Shown here piece by piece: positions 16,153 to 27,300 of a stretch of 64,000 nt of DNA. Within the stretch, counting starts at the first letter, position 1. Every line of letters starts with the position of its first letter. Both the position numbers and the translations under genes were made by a program. The notes beneath the pieces were generated by a model. The model searched no databases, was not told the origin of the DNA, and was given only the letters and a program-made list of their open reading frames with translations. Source of the DNA: Chryseobacterium sp. (GTDB taxonomy: Bacteria; Bacteroidota; Bacteroidia; Flavobacteriales; Weeksellaceae); contig JAITMC010000025.1 of the NCBI GenBank assembly GCA_031277615.1, positions 1 through 64,000 of the forward strand, given 5' to 3'.

Positions 16153-18165
16153 TTAACCTTTATTCTGATTGGCATTACTGCTTATAAACATTTCATTTTT
16201 TTCTTCCGAAATAATTTCTAAAAAGCGTTCATAATGTTTAAGAACATCAGAAATCAATTCATTTTTGGTAAAATACTGCACATCATAACCTTCCCTTCCA
16301 TCTCCGAAGTACGATCTTGGATAATGCGTTTTATTATCGTCTATATCCGGAAGGTTTTCCTCATTGATCACATATTCTGAGACTGTTTTTATCTGGTTTT
16401 CCACTCCGTAAATAAAATTATTGACTAATCCGTGATGGATTTCTATTTCCAATTTCAACGGGTTGTCATACTGATTAACCTTCACTTCTATTCCATTGGC
16501 AGCAAATTCTTCTTTCAGATCTGAGAAAGCCTCTTTTACTTTACCCTGGATAAAATGATCCACAGAAGAATTATCCTTAAATGATACGATATTTTTTAAT
16601 CTTTCTTTCCAGAATTCTCCGGACCACGGAACTGCCGAAGCTGAAAAATTTCTTTCGTAGTATTTCTGATCAATGACAAGTCCTTTCATTAAACTGACAA
16701 TAAATAAGACAATAACCAGCGAAAAAGGAAGTGCTGTGATCAGGGTCATACTCTGAAGTGCTTTTAATCCTCCTACGTTCAGCAGCATTAATGATAAAAC
16801 CGCTAAAAGGATTCCCCAAAAAAGAATCTGCCATTTGGGTGATCTGGCCGCATTTTTAGTTGCAATACTATTCATAACCAGTATTCCGGAATCGGCTGAC
16901 GTCACAAAGAAAATAATGATAATGGCAATGACAAAAAATCCGGTAAAAGATGATAAAGGCAGATATTCCAGGAACCTGAACATTAAAGCATCAGGATCGG
17001 AAGCCAACTGGCTCAGCCGTCCTCCGGCAACATTCAGATCCATCCATATGGCACTGTTACCGAATACGGACATCCATATAAAGTTAAATAAGGTTGGAAG
17101 TATGAGAACAGCCAGAATAAATTCCCGGATGGTTCTTCCCTTGGATATTCTGGCAATAAACAATCCTACGTAAGGTGACCATGAGATCCACCATGCCCAG
17201 TACAGTATGGTCCAGTCATAAAACCATGGCAGACTGTCTTTTTCATAAACATGAGTACCAAAGGTAAGATTGAAAAAATTATTAATATAGTTTCCCAGGC
17301 CTTCTGTAAAGCTTCCGATCAGATAAACGGTGGGGCCTAGTGCCAATACAAACAGCAAAAGAACAATAACGCTTACCACATTGATGTTACTCAGGATCTT
17401 CACCCCTTTCCCCACCCCGCTCATGGCAGAGATCACAGAAAATGAGATGAGGACAACAACGATAATGATCTGATAGGTGAAATTATTTTCCGGGGTGATA
17501 TGAAGGATATTCAGTCCGGAACTGATCTGTACCACTCCGAAACCCAGGGTTGTGGTAATCCCAAAAAAAGTACAGCAAAGGGCAAAAATATCAATCACAT
17601 TTCCCCATTTCCCATTGATTCTGTTTTTTAATAATGGATAGAAACAGCTTCTCAAAGAAAGTGGAAGCCTGTAGCGGTAGGCAAAATAAGACAGCGATAA
17701 TCCGATCACTCCATAGATTGCCCAGGCGTGAATTCCCCAATGGAAAAAGGTATACAGCTGTGCCTGCTTGGCCCTGCTGATGTAGTGATTGTCCGCAAAA
17801 ACTTCCGAAGAATAGTGCTGCATGGGTTCGGCAACGCTGAAGTATATTAACCCGATTCCCATTCCCGCAGCAAACAGCATGGAAATCCATGAGAAAAATG
17901 AATATTCCGGTTTGCTGTCATTCGCGCCTAATCTGATGTTGGCATATTTACTGAAAAGCAGATAGACTAAAAAGACGACAAATAAGGTTACTGCCCAGAC
18001 ATAAATCCAGTTCAGATTGACAAATATGAAATTTTTGATACCATTTAAAATATTTTCGGTTTGTGCAGGATATACTGCAGAAAGAAAACATGTTCCGATG
18101 ATAAAAATTAAGCTTGGAATAGTAACCCCCTTGTTGAAAGTAGATTTTACGTTTTGAAAATTCAT
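16153..18165 (-). CDS. BCCT family choline/betaine-type transporter
   Basis: The 670-residue membrane protein has about 12 hydrophobic segments. BCCT signatures are GMGIGLIYFSVAEPMQHY and the aromatic motif YWAWWISWSPYVGLFIARIS, followed by GRTIREFI. Transporters of this family import glycine betaine, choline or carnitine with H+ or Na+. The last ~150 residues form a cytosolic extension (from about 520) as in BetT-like members, which often senses osmotic conditions. The start at 18165 is preferred over one 25 codons upstream, since MNFQNVKSTFNKGV leads directly into the first membrane helix. It lies between hutG and the DUF695 gene, with no clear functional tie. Confidence 0.9.
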   Translation of the reverse strand: MNFQNVKSTFNKGVTIPSLIFIIGTCFLSAVYPAQTENILNGIKNFIFVNLNWIYVWAVTLFVVFLVYLLFSKYANIRLGANDSKPEYSFFSWISMLFAAGMGIGLIYFSVAEPMQHYSSEVFADNHYISRAKQAQLYTFFHWGIHAWAIYGVIGLSLSYFAYRYRLPLSLRSCFYPLLKNRINGKWGNVIDIFALCCTFFGITTTLGFGVVQISSGLNILHITPENNFTYQIIIVVVLISFSVISAMSGVGKGVKILSNINVVSVIVLLLFVLALGPTVYLIGSFTEGLGNYINNFFNLTFGTHVYEKDSLPWFYDWTILYWAWWISWSPYVGLFIARISKGRTIREFILAVLILPTLFNFIWMSVFGNSAIWMDLNVAGGRLSQLASDPDALMFRFLEYLPLSSFTGFFVIAIIIIFFVTSADSGILVMNSIATKNAARSPKWQILFWGILLAVLSLMLLNVGGLKALQSMTLITALPFSLVIVLFIVSLMKGLVIDQKYYERNFSASAVPWSGEFWKERLKNIVSFKDNSSVDHFIQGKVKEAFSDLKEEFAANGIEVKVNQYDNPLKLEIEIHHGLVNNFIYGVENQIKTVSEYVINEENLPDIDDNKTHYPRSYFGDGREGYDVQYFTKNELISDVLKHYERFLEIISEEKNEMFISSNANQNKG

Positions 18166-18406
18166 CTTTTTTATTTTAAAAGTATTCCCGTATAGGTGTA
18201 TCAGAGATACCGGAAGGCAGAATAAAGATGGTATTGCCACGGTATAATCAGCACTTATGAACTATTGGAAATCGCCGTTTCTGAAGATAAAACAGCCGTA
18301 ATATTTCACAATATAAGAAATTTCGTCTAAAATATGAAAGAATGATGCCATTCTTTTCCAGGCAGGGTTTTCAGAAAAAGAGTTTTTTGGTCTTTCTCTT
18401 TCCGGA

Positions 18407-19513
18407 TTAATTTACGTTGTTATAGTATCTGAAACGCTGCCAGTATTTGTCTTTATAAATTTTAAGTTCAATTTTATAGTCAGGATGGTCTTTGATAATC
18501 TTTTTCAGGACTTTGGAGGGCTGTCTGAAATCCTTGCTGGCAAAGTAACTTTCTTTCAGGTTATCCGCGGTTTCCCTGCCGATGTACAGATGGCCGTCTT
18601 CTCTTTTTAAAGCTTCAATGGCAAGATCTTCAATCTGATTCAGTTTTTCAAAATCATCTTGTTCGGGAAGCCCGTCATTGTTATCACCATTGTAATGGAC
18701 CTTCAGTTCTGAGATCCACGGATAGGAAGCCTTTGCATTGTATTTCATTAAGGCCAGATCGATGCAGGCAATCAGCGGACGGCCATTGTTCAGCTCTGCT
18801 CTGAGCACAGAGAACTGTCCTTCTTCCTCCGCGTCTCTTACATTTTTATATTTTTCGGTGAATTCTCTTTCTCTCCACTGCAGAAAGTCATTGAGCTTGC
18901 CGATCGGAACAAGCTCTTTTTCTGCCTGCTCTTTCCCGATGATATTGAAGGTATCAATCTGTACGGTAAAGTGTAATTCACCTAAAAAATGGTCCAGAAA
19001 GACACAAATTCCAGATGTTATCTGTCCTTTGTTTTCTTCATTCAGCCCTTCATAAACAAACGTAAGATCTATTTCATCCGGATATTCTTCCGATTCATTG
19101 GAATAAAAGAAGATATTGTCTTTGGTAAATTCGTAGCCGTTCATCTGAATGGCTGCGTTTTCTATACTTTTGGCAGGCTTTAAAGCCGTAAACAGCCAGT
19201 GTTCCAGTTGGGGAGCTTCCTTGATAAGTTCTTCCGCAAAAACAATATTCCTGACATCCCCGTCCACCGTAATGATCAGTTCTGCCGTAGCATCATCATA
19301 CATTCCTGTAAGAAAGTAAAAATGATCATTAAGCTGGCGGAGTTTCGGGGAAATAACATCAAAAAAATCTTTTTCAATTCTTTCTGACTCTCTGTTTTTT
19401 ACGATTTCGTAGAAGTCTTTTTCTTTGGTCTGAAACCAGTTCCAGAAATCCTGATAAGTTCTGATTTCCTGCTCAGGTCCTTTTTTGCCGAGGATTTTAT
19501 CAAAAATGCCCAT
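18407..19513 (-). CDS. DUF695 domain-containing protein
   Basis: The 368-residue soluble protein begins MGIFDKILGKKGPEQE. The N-terminal part (about 20-190) has IEKDFFDVISPKLRQLNDHFYFLTGMYDD. The C-terminal part (about 215-350) contains RPLIACIDLALMKYNAKASY and PWISELKVHYNG, the DUF695 pattern. Function is unknown. It has no signal peptide or membrane helices. It ends 7 bases upstream of where hutI's reading would begin in transcription order (hutI stop at 19521), so it may be transcribed after hutI in the same unit. Confidence 0.75.
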   Translation of the reverse strand: MGIFDKILGKKGPEQEIRTYQDFWNWFQTKEKDFYEIVKNRESERIEKDFFDVISPKLRQLNDHFYFLTGMYDDATAELIITVDGDVRNIVFAEELIKEAPQLEHWLFTALKPAKSIENAAIQMNGYEFTKDNIFFYSNESEEYPDEIDLTFVYEGLNEENKGQITSGICVFLDHFLGELHFTVQIDTFNIIGKEQAEKELVPIGKLNDFLQWREREFTEKYKNVRDAEEEGQFSVLRAELNNGRPLIACIDLALMKYNAKASYPWISELKVHYNGDNNDGLPEQDDFEKLNQIEDLAIEALKREDGHLYIGRETADNLKESYFASKDFRQPSKVLKKIIKDHPDYKIELKIYKDKYWQRFRYYNNVN

Positions 19514-19520
19514 AAGTTTT

Positions 19521-20747
19521 TTATTTTACAAGGTTTCCTTCAATATAAACATGTTCCGCACTCAGACTTCCCTGGTTGTAAAGAACATTCTGAAAATTAT
19601 TGGTGGTATAGGTTACGAAATCTGCTTTTTTACCGGCTTCCAGTTTTCCTCTGTCTTCAAGACCTAGGGCATAAGCGGCACGGAACGTCATTCCCGCCAG
19701 TACCTCTGCGGTTGTTAATTTTTCAAAGGTAGCCAGGATAGACGCCTGAGTAATTAAATTCCCCATCGGAGCGGATCCAGGATTCCAGTCACTGGCAATA
19801 GCAACGATGGCTCCGGCATCCAGCAATTTTCTGGCGGGAGTAAATTTTTCTCCCAAACCTAAACTGGCCCCCGGAAGTGCTGTGGCTACGGTATCTGATT
19901 TTGCTAAAAATTCAATATCTTCATCAATGGTGGCTTCCAGATGGTCTGCAGATTTAGCTCCCACTTCAACGGCAATCCTTGAGCTTCCCGGTGTAAACTG
20001 GTCTGCATGAACGGTAATTTCAAAACCTAAGTCTTTCGTTTTAAGCAGAAAATCTTTACTTTCTTCCGGCTGGAATGCCGATTTTTCGATAAAGATATCT
20101 ACCCTTTGGGCAAGTTGTTCTTCTTTTACTTTCGGCAGGATCTCTGTAAGAATATAGTCTAAATATTCTTTATTGCTTCCGTCAAAATCTCTTGGCTTCA
20201 GATGGGCGGAAAGACAGGTTGCTACCAGTTTGGCGGATGTCTGCTTCTGTGCTTTTTTAATGATTCTGAGCATTTTCAGTTCATTTTCCACATCCAGACC
20301 GTAACCGCTTTTTACTTCAATAGTGGTAATTCCCAGTGAAATGAGGAAACTGATTCTTTCGAGCAGGGTCTCCAGCAATTCGTCTTCCGAAGCACTTCTG
20401 GTGTGCTGTACCGAACTCCAGATTCCACCTCCGCTTTCTGCAATTTCAAGATAGGTTTTCCCGGCATTACGCATGGCAAAATCATTGGCACGGTTTCCAC
20501 CGAAACAGATATGGGTATGGGCATCTACAAATCCGGGAAGAGCAATCTGCTCGCCTTCAATACGGTCGGTTTCAATATCAGGGTTTTCAGATTTCAACGT
20601 ATCGAAGTTTCCGATTTTCTGAATTTTTCCGTCTGCTGTTATCATTCCCCCATCGGTAATGATTTCAATCTGTTCGTCGGAAAGCTTTCCTCTTAACGGA
20701 AGATTCGCCAGTGTTACAATTTGTCTGAAAGGTCCTATTAATTTCAT
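19521..20747 (-). CDS. hutI: Imidazolonepropionase
   Basis: This 408-residue amidohydrolase has metal-binding HxH in PGFVDAHTHICFGG (about residue 75), EVKSGYGLDVENELKML (substrate loop), His in ITVHADQFTPGSS (about 243) and Asp in IASDWNPGSAP (about 318). It hydrolyses imidazolone-5-propionate to N-formimidoyl-glutamate, the third step of histidine degradation, and thus makes the substrate of HutG encoded downstream. The DUF695 gene starts 7 bases after its stop. Confidence 0.95.
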   Translation of the reverse strand: MKLIGPFRQIVTLANLPLRGKLSDEQIEIITDGGMITADGKIQKIGNFDTLKSENPDIETDRIEGEQIALPGFVDAHTHICFGGNRANDFAMRNAGKTYLEIAESGGGIWSSVQHTRSASEDELLETLLERISFLISLGITTIEVKSGYGLDVENELKMLRIIKKAQKQTSAKLVATCLSAHLKPRDFDGSNKEYLDYILTEILPKVKEEQLAQRVDIFIEKSAFQPEESKDFLLKTKDLGFEITVHADQFTPGSSRIAVEVGAKSADHLEATIDEDIEFLAKSDTVATALPGASLGLGEKFTPARKLLDAGAIVAIASDWNPGSAPMGNLITQASILATFEKLTTAEVLAGMTFRAAYALGLEDRGKLEAGKKADFVTYTTNNFQNVLYNQGSLSAEHVYIEGNLVK

Positions 20748-21053
20748 TGGTAAGGTTTAAATTGGTTTTAAAGTTCGGATCTTAGCTGAATGTTGATGTT
20801 ATCAATAATGATTGTTTTAATTTTCAGCTACTTCATCAGTCCGCTGTATTTTCAGTAGTCTGCTTACAGAAGATATGATCCCTTTTTCCACTCAAAAATA
20901 CTTAAAATATCTCAATATAGTATACTTTCCCGGGATTCATTTGTTATCAGAATATTAATCTTCATCTAACCTCAGCTTCAATTTCACTTTTCTCAGTCGG
21001 GAGTCCTTCCTTGGTCTAAAATTTCCTATCTTTGAGGTAAATGAAATGAATTA
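20748..21053. other. Divergent intergenic region hutI / ruvB
   Basis: This stretch of 306 bases has no supported gene. TATCTTTG at 21027-21034 fits a -7 box for ruvB 20 bases before its ATG. No other structure stands out. Confidence 0.55.
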
Positions 21054-22076
21054 ATGCCAGATTTTTTACATCCAGATAAGGAAAATTACTCGCACGAAGA
21101 GCTGATGCAGGAAGAGCAGATCCGTCCCCAGAGTTTTAAAGATTTTGCCGGGCAGAGGAAAACGCTGGAAAACCTTGAGGTCTTTGTATCAGCAGCCAAA
21201 AGACGTGGCGGAGCTCTGGACCATGTTCTTCTGCATGGGCCACCGGGTCTGGGTAAAACCACTTTAGCCAATATCATTGCCAATGAACTTGGTGTGAACT
21301 GTAAGATCACCTCCGGTCCTGTGTTGGATAAGCCGGGAAATCTGGCAGGCCTACTGACCAACCTGGAAGAGAATGATGTTCTTTTTATCGATGAAATCCA
21401 CCGTCTTTCTCCTGTTGTTGAGGAATATCTTTATTCTGCAATGGAGGATTACAAAATAGATATTATGCTGGAAACCGGTCCTAATGCACGCAGTGTTCAG
21501 ATCGGACTGAATCCTTTTACGCTGGTGGGTGCTACTACCCGAAGCGGAATGCTCACCAAGCCGATGCTGGCCCGATTCGGGATTCAAAGCAGGCTGGAAT
21601 ATTATTCTGTAGAACTATTATCGATGATTATTCAGAGAAGCTCAAGGGTATTGGGAAGCACCATTTATGAAGATGCAGCCATTGAAATTGCCCGGAGAAG
21701 CCGTGGAACTCCAAGGATTGCCAATGCCCTCCTCAGAAGGGTACGCGATTTCGCGGAGATAAAAGGTAATGGAGAAATTGAAATCAATATTACAAAATAT
21801 GCACTGAATTCCCTGAATGTGGACGAGTTTGGTCTTGATGAGATGGATAACAAGATTATGCGGGTGATGATTGAAAACTTCAAAGGAAAACCTGTAGGAA
21901 TTTCAGCATTAGCTACTTCGATCGGAGAAAATCCTGAAACGGTTGAAGAGGTATACGAACCGTTCCTGATCCAGGAAGGTTTCATCATCAGAACTCCGAG
22001 AGGAAGAGAAGTTACTGACAAGGCCTACCGGCATTTAAACATGTCAAGACCCAAAAATCCGGGTGAACTTTTTTAG
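21054..22076 (+). CDS. ruvB: Holliday junction branch migration ATPase RuvB
   Basis: The 340-residue AAA+ protein has Walker [10 protein letters not shown] (about 64-72), Walker [12 protein letters not shown] (about 113), sensor 1 [20 protein letters not shown] with the arginine-finger region, and a C-terminal winged helix ending [18 protein letters not shown]-like. Hexamers drive RuvA-bound Holliday junctions during recombination and repair. ruvA and ruvC are not adjacent. It heads a run of plus-strand genes (PaiB-like, MBL, coaE). Confidence 0.97.
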   Translation: MPDFLHPDKENYSHEELMQEEQIRPQSFKDFAGQRKTLENLEVFVSAAKRRGGALDHVLLHGPPGLGKTTLANIIANELGVNCKITSGPVLDKPGNLAGLLTNLEENDVLFIDEIHRLSPVVEEYLYSAMEDYKIDIMLETGPNARSVQIGLNPFTLVGATTRSGMLTKPMLARFGIQSRLEYYSVELLSMIIQRSSRVLGSTIYEDAAIEIARRSRGTPRIANALLRRVRDFAEIKGNGEIEINITKYALNSLNVDEFGLDEMDNKIMRVMIENFKGKPVGISALATSIGENPETVEEVYEPFLIQEGFIIRTPRGREVTDKAYRHLNMSRPKNPGELF

Positions 22077-22120
22077 TTGAATATCGGAAAATTAAGAAGC
22101 AGAATAAAAAAGTTACCATC

Positions 22121-22735
22121 ATGTTTGTCCCTAAATTATACCGAAGTGAAGATTTGGATCTGATGAGAGTCATTATCCGTGAAAATTCTTTTGCTTTACT
22201 GATTTCTTCCGCAGATAAAATCAGAGCTACCCACTCAATGATGATGCTGAATGAAAATGATCCGGAAAATGCTTATCTTGAAACTCATATTTCCCGAGCC
22301 AATCCTCAGGCAAAAACCATAAAGGATGGTGATGAAGTGCTGTGTGATTTTTTAGGAGCCCATACTTATATTTCCAGCAGCTGGTATGATCATATTAATG
22401 TTTCGACATGGAATTATGAGGCCGTACAGATCTATGGTAAAGTACAGCTGATGGATTCTGAGGAACTGTACCAACACCTGGATCAACTGACGGCCAAATA
22501 TGAAAAACCTCAGCAATGCCCGATGATGGTAAAAGATATGGGGCGTGAATTTGTAGAAAAGGAAATGAAAGGTGCCTTTGGACTGAAGATTATTCCAACG
22601 GAAATATTCATCAAACAGAAGCTTTCGCAGAACAGGAAAGAAGCAGATTTTCAGAGTATCATTTCACATCTTGAAAATTCTTCAGATATTTATGCTGAGA
22701 AGATTGCTGAAAAAATGAAACTAATACAGAAATAA
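22121..22735 (+). CDS. FMN-binding negative transcriptional regulator, PaiB family
   Basis: The 204-residue protein begins MFVPKLYRSEDLDLMRVIIREN, the standard PaiB opening, and has a split-barrel flavin-binding fold. Recognisable parts are ISSSWYDHINVSTWNYEAVQIYGKV and FGLKIIPTEIFIKQKLSQNR. B. subtilis PaiB lowers protease and sporulation gene expression and binds FMN-type cofactors. Many relatives may simply be flavin oxidoreductases, so a regulatory role is inferred from the family name only. It starts 44 bases after ruvB. Confidence 0.87.
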   Translation: MFVPKLYRSEDLDLMRVIIRENSFALLISSADKIRATHSMMMLNENDPENAYLETHISRANPQAKTIKDGDEVLCDFLGAHTYISSSWYDHINVSTWNYEAVQIYGKVQLMDSEELYQHLDQLTAKYEKPQQCPMMVKDMGREFVEKEMKGAFGLKIIPTEIFIKQKLSQNRKEADFQSIISHLENSSDIYAEKIAEKMKLIQK

Positions 22736-22749
22736 TAAACAAAATATAT

Positions 22750-23616
22750 ATGAAGTTATATCCAATACAATGTGGAAAATTTAAACTGGATGGCGGCGCC
22801 ATGTTTGGAGTCGTCCCAAAGAGTCTGTGGGAAAAGACCAATCCTGCAGACGAAAGAAACCTGATCGAGCTGGGTACCCGCTCACTGCTTATTGAAGACG
22901 GAAAGAAACTGATCCTGGTAGACTGCGGTCTGGGAAATAAACAGGATGATAAATTCTTCGGACATTACTCGCTTTGGGGTGATGACAATCTGGATAAGAA
23001 TTTAAAAAAATTCGGTTTCGTAAAAGAAGATATTACGGATGTTTTCCTTACTCACCTTCACTTTGACCATTGTGGAGGAGCCATTGAGTGGAATGACGAC
23101 AGAACGGGTTACAGACCTGCGTTTAAAAATGCTCAGTTCTGGACCAATGAAAACCACTGGAAATGGGCTACAGAGCCTAATGCCAGAGAAAAAGCCAGCT
23201 TTTTAAAAGAAAACATCATGCCGATGCAGGAAAGCGGGCAGCTGAATTTCCTGCCTCTTCCTACAACCGGTAATTACGGTTTCGCTCCTGACCTGAAAAT
23301 GGATGTGATCTTTGTAGACGGCCATACGGAAAAACAAATGCTTCCGGTGATCCAATACCAGGATAAAACGGTTGTTTTTGCGGCCGACCTTATTCCTACG
23401 GCAGGACACATCAACCAGGTATATGTAATGGGTTATGATACCAGACCTCTCTTAACTTTGGAAGAGAAAGGGAAATTCCTGAAACAGTGTATTGATAATG
23501 AGTATCTGCTGTTCTTTGAGCATGATGCCCATCATGAGCTGGCCAGCCTTAAAATGACGGAAAAAGGAGTAAGACTGGATGAGACCTTTAGTTTTAATGA
23601 TGTTTTTGGATATTAA
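22750..23616 (+). CDS. MBL-fold metallo-hydrolase
   Basis: The 288-residue metallo-beta-lactamase fold protein has the zinc motif THLHFDHCGG (about 96-105), the later His in FVDGHTEKQM (about 195), Asp in VFAADLIPTAGH (about 213) and a final His in FEHDAHHELA (about 259). The arrangement resembles the lactonase/YtnP-like subgroup, but the substrate cannot be assigned. No signal peptide is present, so it acts in the cytoplasm. It starts 14 bases after the PaiB-like gene, and coaE starts 9 bases after it, so the three are probably one operon. Confidence 0.87.
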   Translation: MKLYPIQCGKFKLDGGAMFGVVPKSLWEKTNPADERNLIELGTRSLLIEDGKKLILVDCGLGNKQDDKFFGHYSLWGDDNLDKNLKKFGFVKEDITDVFLTHLHFDHCGGAIEWNDDRTGYRPAFKNAQFWTNENHWKWATEPNAREKASFLKENIMPMQESGQLNFLPLPTTGNYGFAPDLKMDVIFVDGHTEKQMLPVIQYQDKTVVFAADLIPTAGHINQVYVMGYDTRPLLTLEEKGKFLKQCIDNEYLLFFEHDAHHELASLKMTEKGVRLDETFSFNDVFGY

Positions 23617-23625
23617 TTTTTGATC

Positions 23626-24255
23626 ATGGACGAATTACATTCAGAAACACAGAAAACGGAACCGGAACCATCACCCAAGATCATAGGACTGACCGGAGGA
23701 ATCGGATCAGGAAAAACCACTGTAGCTCATTTTATTGAGGAATTCGGATTTCCTGTGTACTATTCTGACGACAGAGCCAAAACTATCGTGAATGACAGTG
23801 AGGATTTAAAGATCAAAATCAAAGAACTGTTGGGGGAAAATGCTTATGACGAAACCGGTCTTTACGACAGGAAATTTGTTGCCGGAAAAGTTTTTAACAA
23901 TAAAGATCTGCTTCAGCAATTAAATGAGATCATTCATCCTGCCGTACGGATTGATTTTGAAGACTGGGTAAAAAAGCAGACCAAATATCTGGTTTTTAAA
24001 GAAACGGCCTTACTGTTCGAATTGAAACTCAACAGGCAATGCTATCAGTCTCTTCTGGTAACGGCTGAAGATAACATCAGAATCAAAAGGGTTATGGACA
24101 GAGATGATAAAACCTACCGTGAAGTAGAAGCTGTCATGGAAAAACAGATGCCGGAAAAAGACAAAATAAAACTGGCAGACTGTATTATCTACAACAATAC
24201 GAATCTGGAAGACCTGAAAGAACAGACCGAACGGATTATATTTAATATTGAATAA
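23626..24255 (+). CDS. coaE: Dephospho-CoA kinase
   Basis: This P-loop kinase has GLTGGIGSGKTT, then FPVYYSDDRAK, the lid region and VFKETALLFE. It phosphorylates dephospho-CoA at the 3'-hydroxyl, the last step of coenzyme A synthesis. The ATG at 23626 (209 residues) is preferred to an in-frame TTG two codons earlier. About 17 polar residues (ELHSETQKTEPEPSP) precede the usual N-terminal strand, a small extension compared with the family. A strong terminator follows the stop by 5 bases. Confidence 0.94.
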   Translation: MDELHSETQKTEPEPSPKIIGLTGGIGSGKTTVAHFIEEFGFPVYYSDDRAKTIVNDSEDLKIKIKELLGENAYDETGLYDRKFVAGKVFNNKDLLQQLNEIIHPAVRIDFEDWVKKQTKYLVFKETALLFELKLNRQCYQSLLVTAEDNIRIKRVMDRDDKTYREVEAVMEKQMPEKDKIKLADCIIYNNTNLEDLKEQTERIIFNIE

Positions 24256-24259
24256 AATA

Positions 24260-24292
24260 AAACCTTGTCAGGATTTCTGACAAGGTTTTTTT
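24260..24292 (+). terminator. Bidirectional terminator, coaE / secreted protease
   Basis: AACCTTGTCA (24261-24270) pairs with TGACAAGGTT (24278-24287) around GGATTTC, with T runs on both strands. It ends coaE and can also end the convergent 24345-29348 gene. A second small hairpin (AGCTCCC/GGGAGCT, 24306-24324) lies between. Confidence 0.9.
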
Positions 24293-24344
24293 AATGATAT
24301 AAATAAGCTCCCGGAATGGGAGCTCATTCTTTTTTTATCCCGGC

Positions 24345-27300
24345 TTATTGCTCTTTGATAAATTTCTTTTGTACGGTCGTTCCGTTATCATCGATATCGA
24401 TCACATAAACTCCATTTACCAGTTTATGTACATTGATTTGATTGTTTAATAAAATTCCTTCAGAAACCAGCTGTCCTACAGCATTGTATAGCTTATATTT
24501 CGCTCTTTTGCTGATATTCTTCACATACAATACGGTACTTACAGGATTAGGATAGATCAGGATTTCATCCTGGTTCACTGAATTCGGAACGGGTTTTCTG
24601 GAAATTCTCACAGAATAGTCTTCCACTTCACCATTCCTTAAATTAACACAGTTCACAGGAATACCGTCTCTCTCCATAGCCACTCTCATCACCACATATT
24701 TATGATCGGAGGTATTTACAAATGCATCTGCCGGTACATTAAATGTTCCTGTTACCGGAGTGGTTGTGTTCGGAGGTGAGGTTAATATTCTTTCATCAAT
24801 ATCAAAAGACCCGTTTCTGTTGAAATCGATCCATACTGCGATCCCCTCGTTATAGTTGGTTCCTGTCCATGTTTTTTCAATCGAAATCTCATTTCCTGTA
24901 GATCCTTGGATCAGGTTGATAAATGCTCCCGGTACTCCTGTATAATCGGTATATACAGAGGCTCCTGACTCATTGGTCATCACCGGTTTACCATTCGGTG
25001 TTACGGTAACTTTAGAAATATGTTCTCCCGCAGAGCTTTCTGAAGCCATATTACAGTAGATCACCGTTGGCGTTGTGAAATAGTACGGAGGGGTATAAGT
25101 TCCTGGCGTACCACTACAGATGTTGGCAACCATCATTTCATATCTGGTAAGCTCTATCAGCCCGGTGAGGATCACAGTAGGTTGTGTTGTGGTAACGGTT
25201 GTCCAGCTCGGAATCCCTACTTTTCTGTATCTCAGAATATAAGAACTAGCGGCCGGGAATCCTTCCCATACGATTTCAGCAGTGGTTGGCGTAAGCTGAG
25301 TGATCGTCAGTCCCGGAGGAGGAAGTTCGCAGATTCTTTCCGTTCGGAATACTTTCGGATTGGAATAAGGATTCAGGGTTGTTTCTCCGCTACATGTACT
25401 CGCCACTCTTACCTCATATCTTGTATATGGAGCCAGACCGGTAAGCACGTGACTATTGGTAGGCGCAGCAATATTAGCAACCGTATTCCAGGTGGTGGTA
25501 CCCAGCTCTCTCCATTCCAGAGTATAAGTAGCCCCTGTTACCAATGGTGTCCATGTAATGGTTGCAGCATTAGTGGTAACATTGGTTACATCAACACTAG
25601 GAGGCGTTGGATCACATCTTGTCGTAAATGTCCTTATAGGCGTAAACGTTCCTGTTGATGTTCCGCAATTGGCCGCTATCTGTACTTCATAAGTTGTAAA
25701 AGGAATAAGATTATTCAGCGTATGAGGTACTGAAGCTACATACACATCTGTCCAGGCGGTAGTTCCCTGAACTCTGTATTGTAAAAGATAGGTAAGGTTA
25801 TTGGATGTGCCCGTCCAGTTAACAATTGCTGAGTTATGAGTAATGGTATTAAACGTAGGATTACCCGGTACATCGGTGCTGCAAGGTCTCAATCTGACAG
25901 CATAATCTTCCACTTCTCCATCTATTGCATTCTGGCACATCGTAGGAGCACTTCCTTTTTGCAATACGACCCTCATTGTTGTATTCAATGGTCCTGCATA
26001 CGCTCCTGCCGGTACTGCAAATGTTCCTGATACCGGAGAAGTTGTATTCGAGGCAATATTTAATATCCGTTCTGAGGTCTCAAACTGTCCGTTTCTGTTA
26101 AAATCTATCCACGCTGAAACAGCATCACCAGTGGGGATTCCGGACCACCCTTTCGCAACGGAAATCCTATTGCCTGTGGAGCCAATTTCAAGGGTAATCA
26201 GTGTAGCCGGGGTTGTATAACTTGTATAATTATTTTGTACTGAAGTATTATTCATTACTGCAAGGGCAGGATTAACCGGTGTAACGGTTACATTTGAAAT
26301 ATGATCATTCGTACCTGTTCCTGTCATCGGACAATAGGATAATGTAGGGGTGGTAAATACCGTTGAGGTAGTATACTGCCCCAGTGAGCCTGTACATCTG
26401 GCGGCTACCTGCACCTCGTACTGAGTCTGTTCTATTAATCCGGAAATGGTATAGTTATTTCCAGGCGCAGGTACCGGATCTATTGTTGTCCATTGCAGAG
26501 TCCCTGTTCTACGGTATCTTAATACGTAGGTTGCTCCTGTAACGGCCAGCCACGAAACATTGGCACTGTTAGGCGTAAGATTGGTAATGGTAATATTGGT
26601 AGGTCTGGCATTGGTGCATCCCTGCAGGTCAATCAATTTTACGGCGTAATCTTCAACTTCGCCATTAGTAAAGTTTGCACATGCCGCCGGACTGGAGGTA
26701 TCTCTTAATACGACTCTCATTCTCGTGTTATAAGCTCCGGAATAGGCGGTTGCAGGAACAGTGAAGGTTCCGGTAGCTGGAGTAATCATATTATTGGACG
26801 TATTGAGAATCCTTTCATTGGTTTCAAAAGTTCCGTTTTTGTTAAAATCGATCCATACGGCTACCGCTTTATTTGAATTGGCTGCCGGCCAGGATTTGGA
26901 AACGGAGAGACTATTGCCGGTTGTTCCCCGTACAAGTGTGATCAGTTTTGTTACATCTGCTGAATAGTCTGTATAATTATCTGCTCCAGAATTGTTCTGC
27001 ATGGTATATGAGCTTGTACCCGTCACAGTTACATTGGATATATATCCATTGTCAGTACTTGTAGAAGTACCAGAGCAATATAATGTAACAAATGTGTTAA
27101 CTGACGTAAAATTACCGGTAGTTCCAGAACATACATTGGCGATCTGAAATTCATATTGAGTTCCTGTTGTAAGGCCGGTAAGGGTGACCGTATTGGTCGT
27201 TGGCGCCGGCGTAACGTTTGTCCATGCTGTGGTTCCTTCCACACGGTATCGAAAAACATAAGTTGCATTGAATGAAGCATTCCAGGTAACTCTTGCCCCC

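Noticed and set aside
24306-24324. Second terminator after the 24345-29348 protease
   Set aside because: The AGCTCCC/GGGAGCT stem is real, but the T tract on the minus strand is poor. The stronger hairpin at 24260-24292 suffices for both convergent genes.
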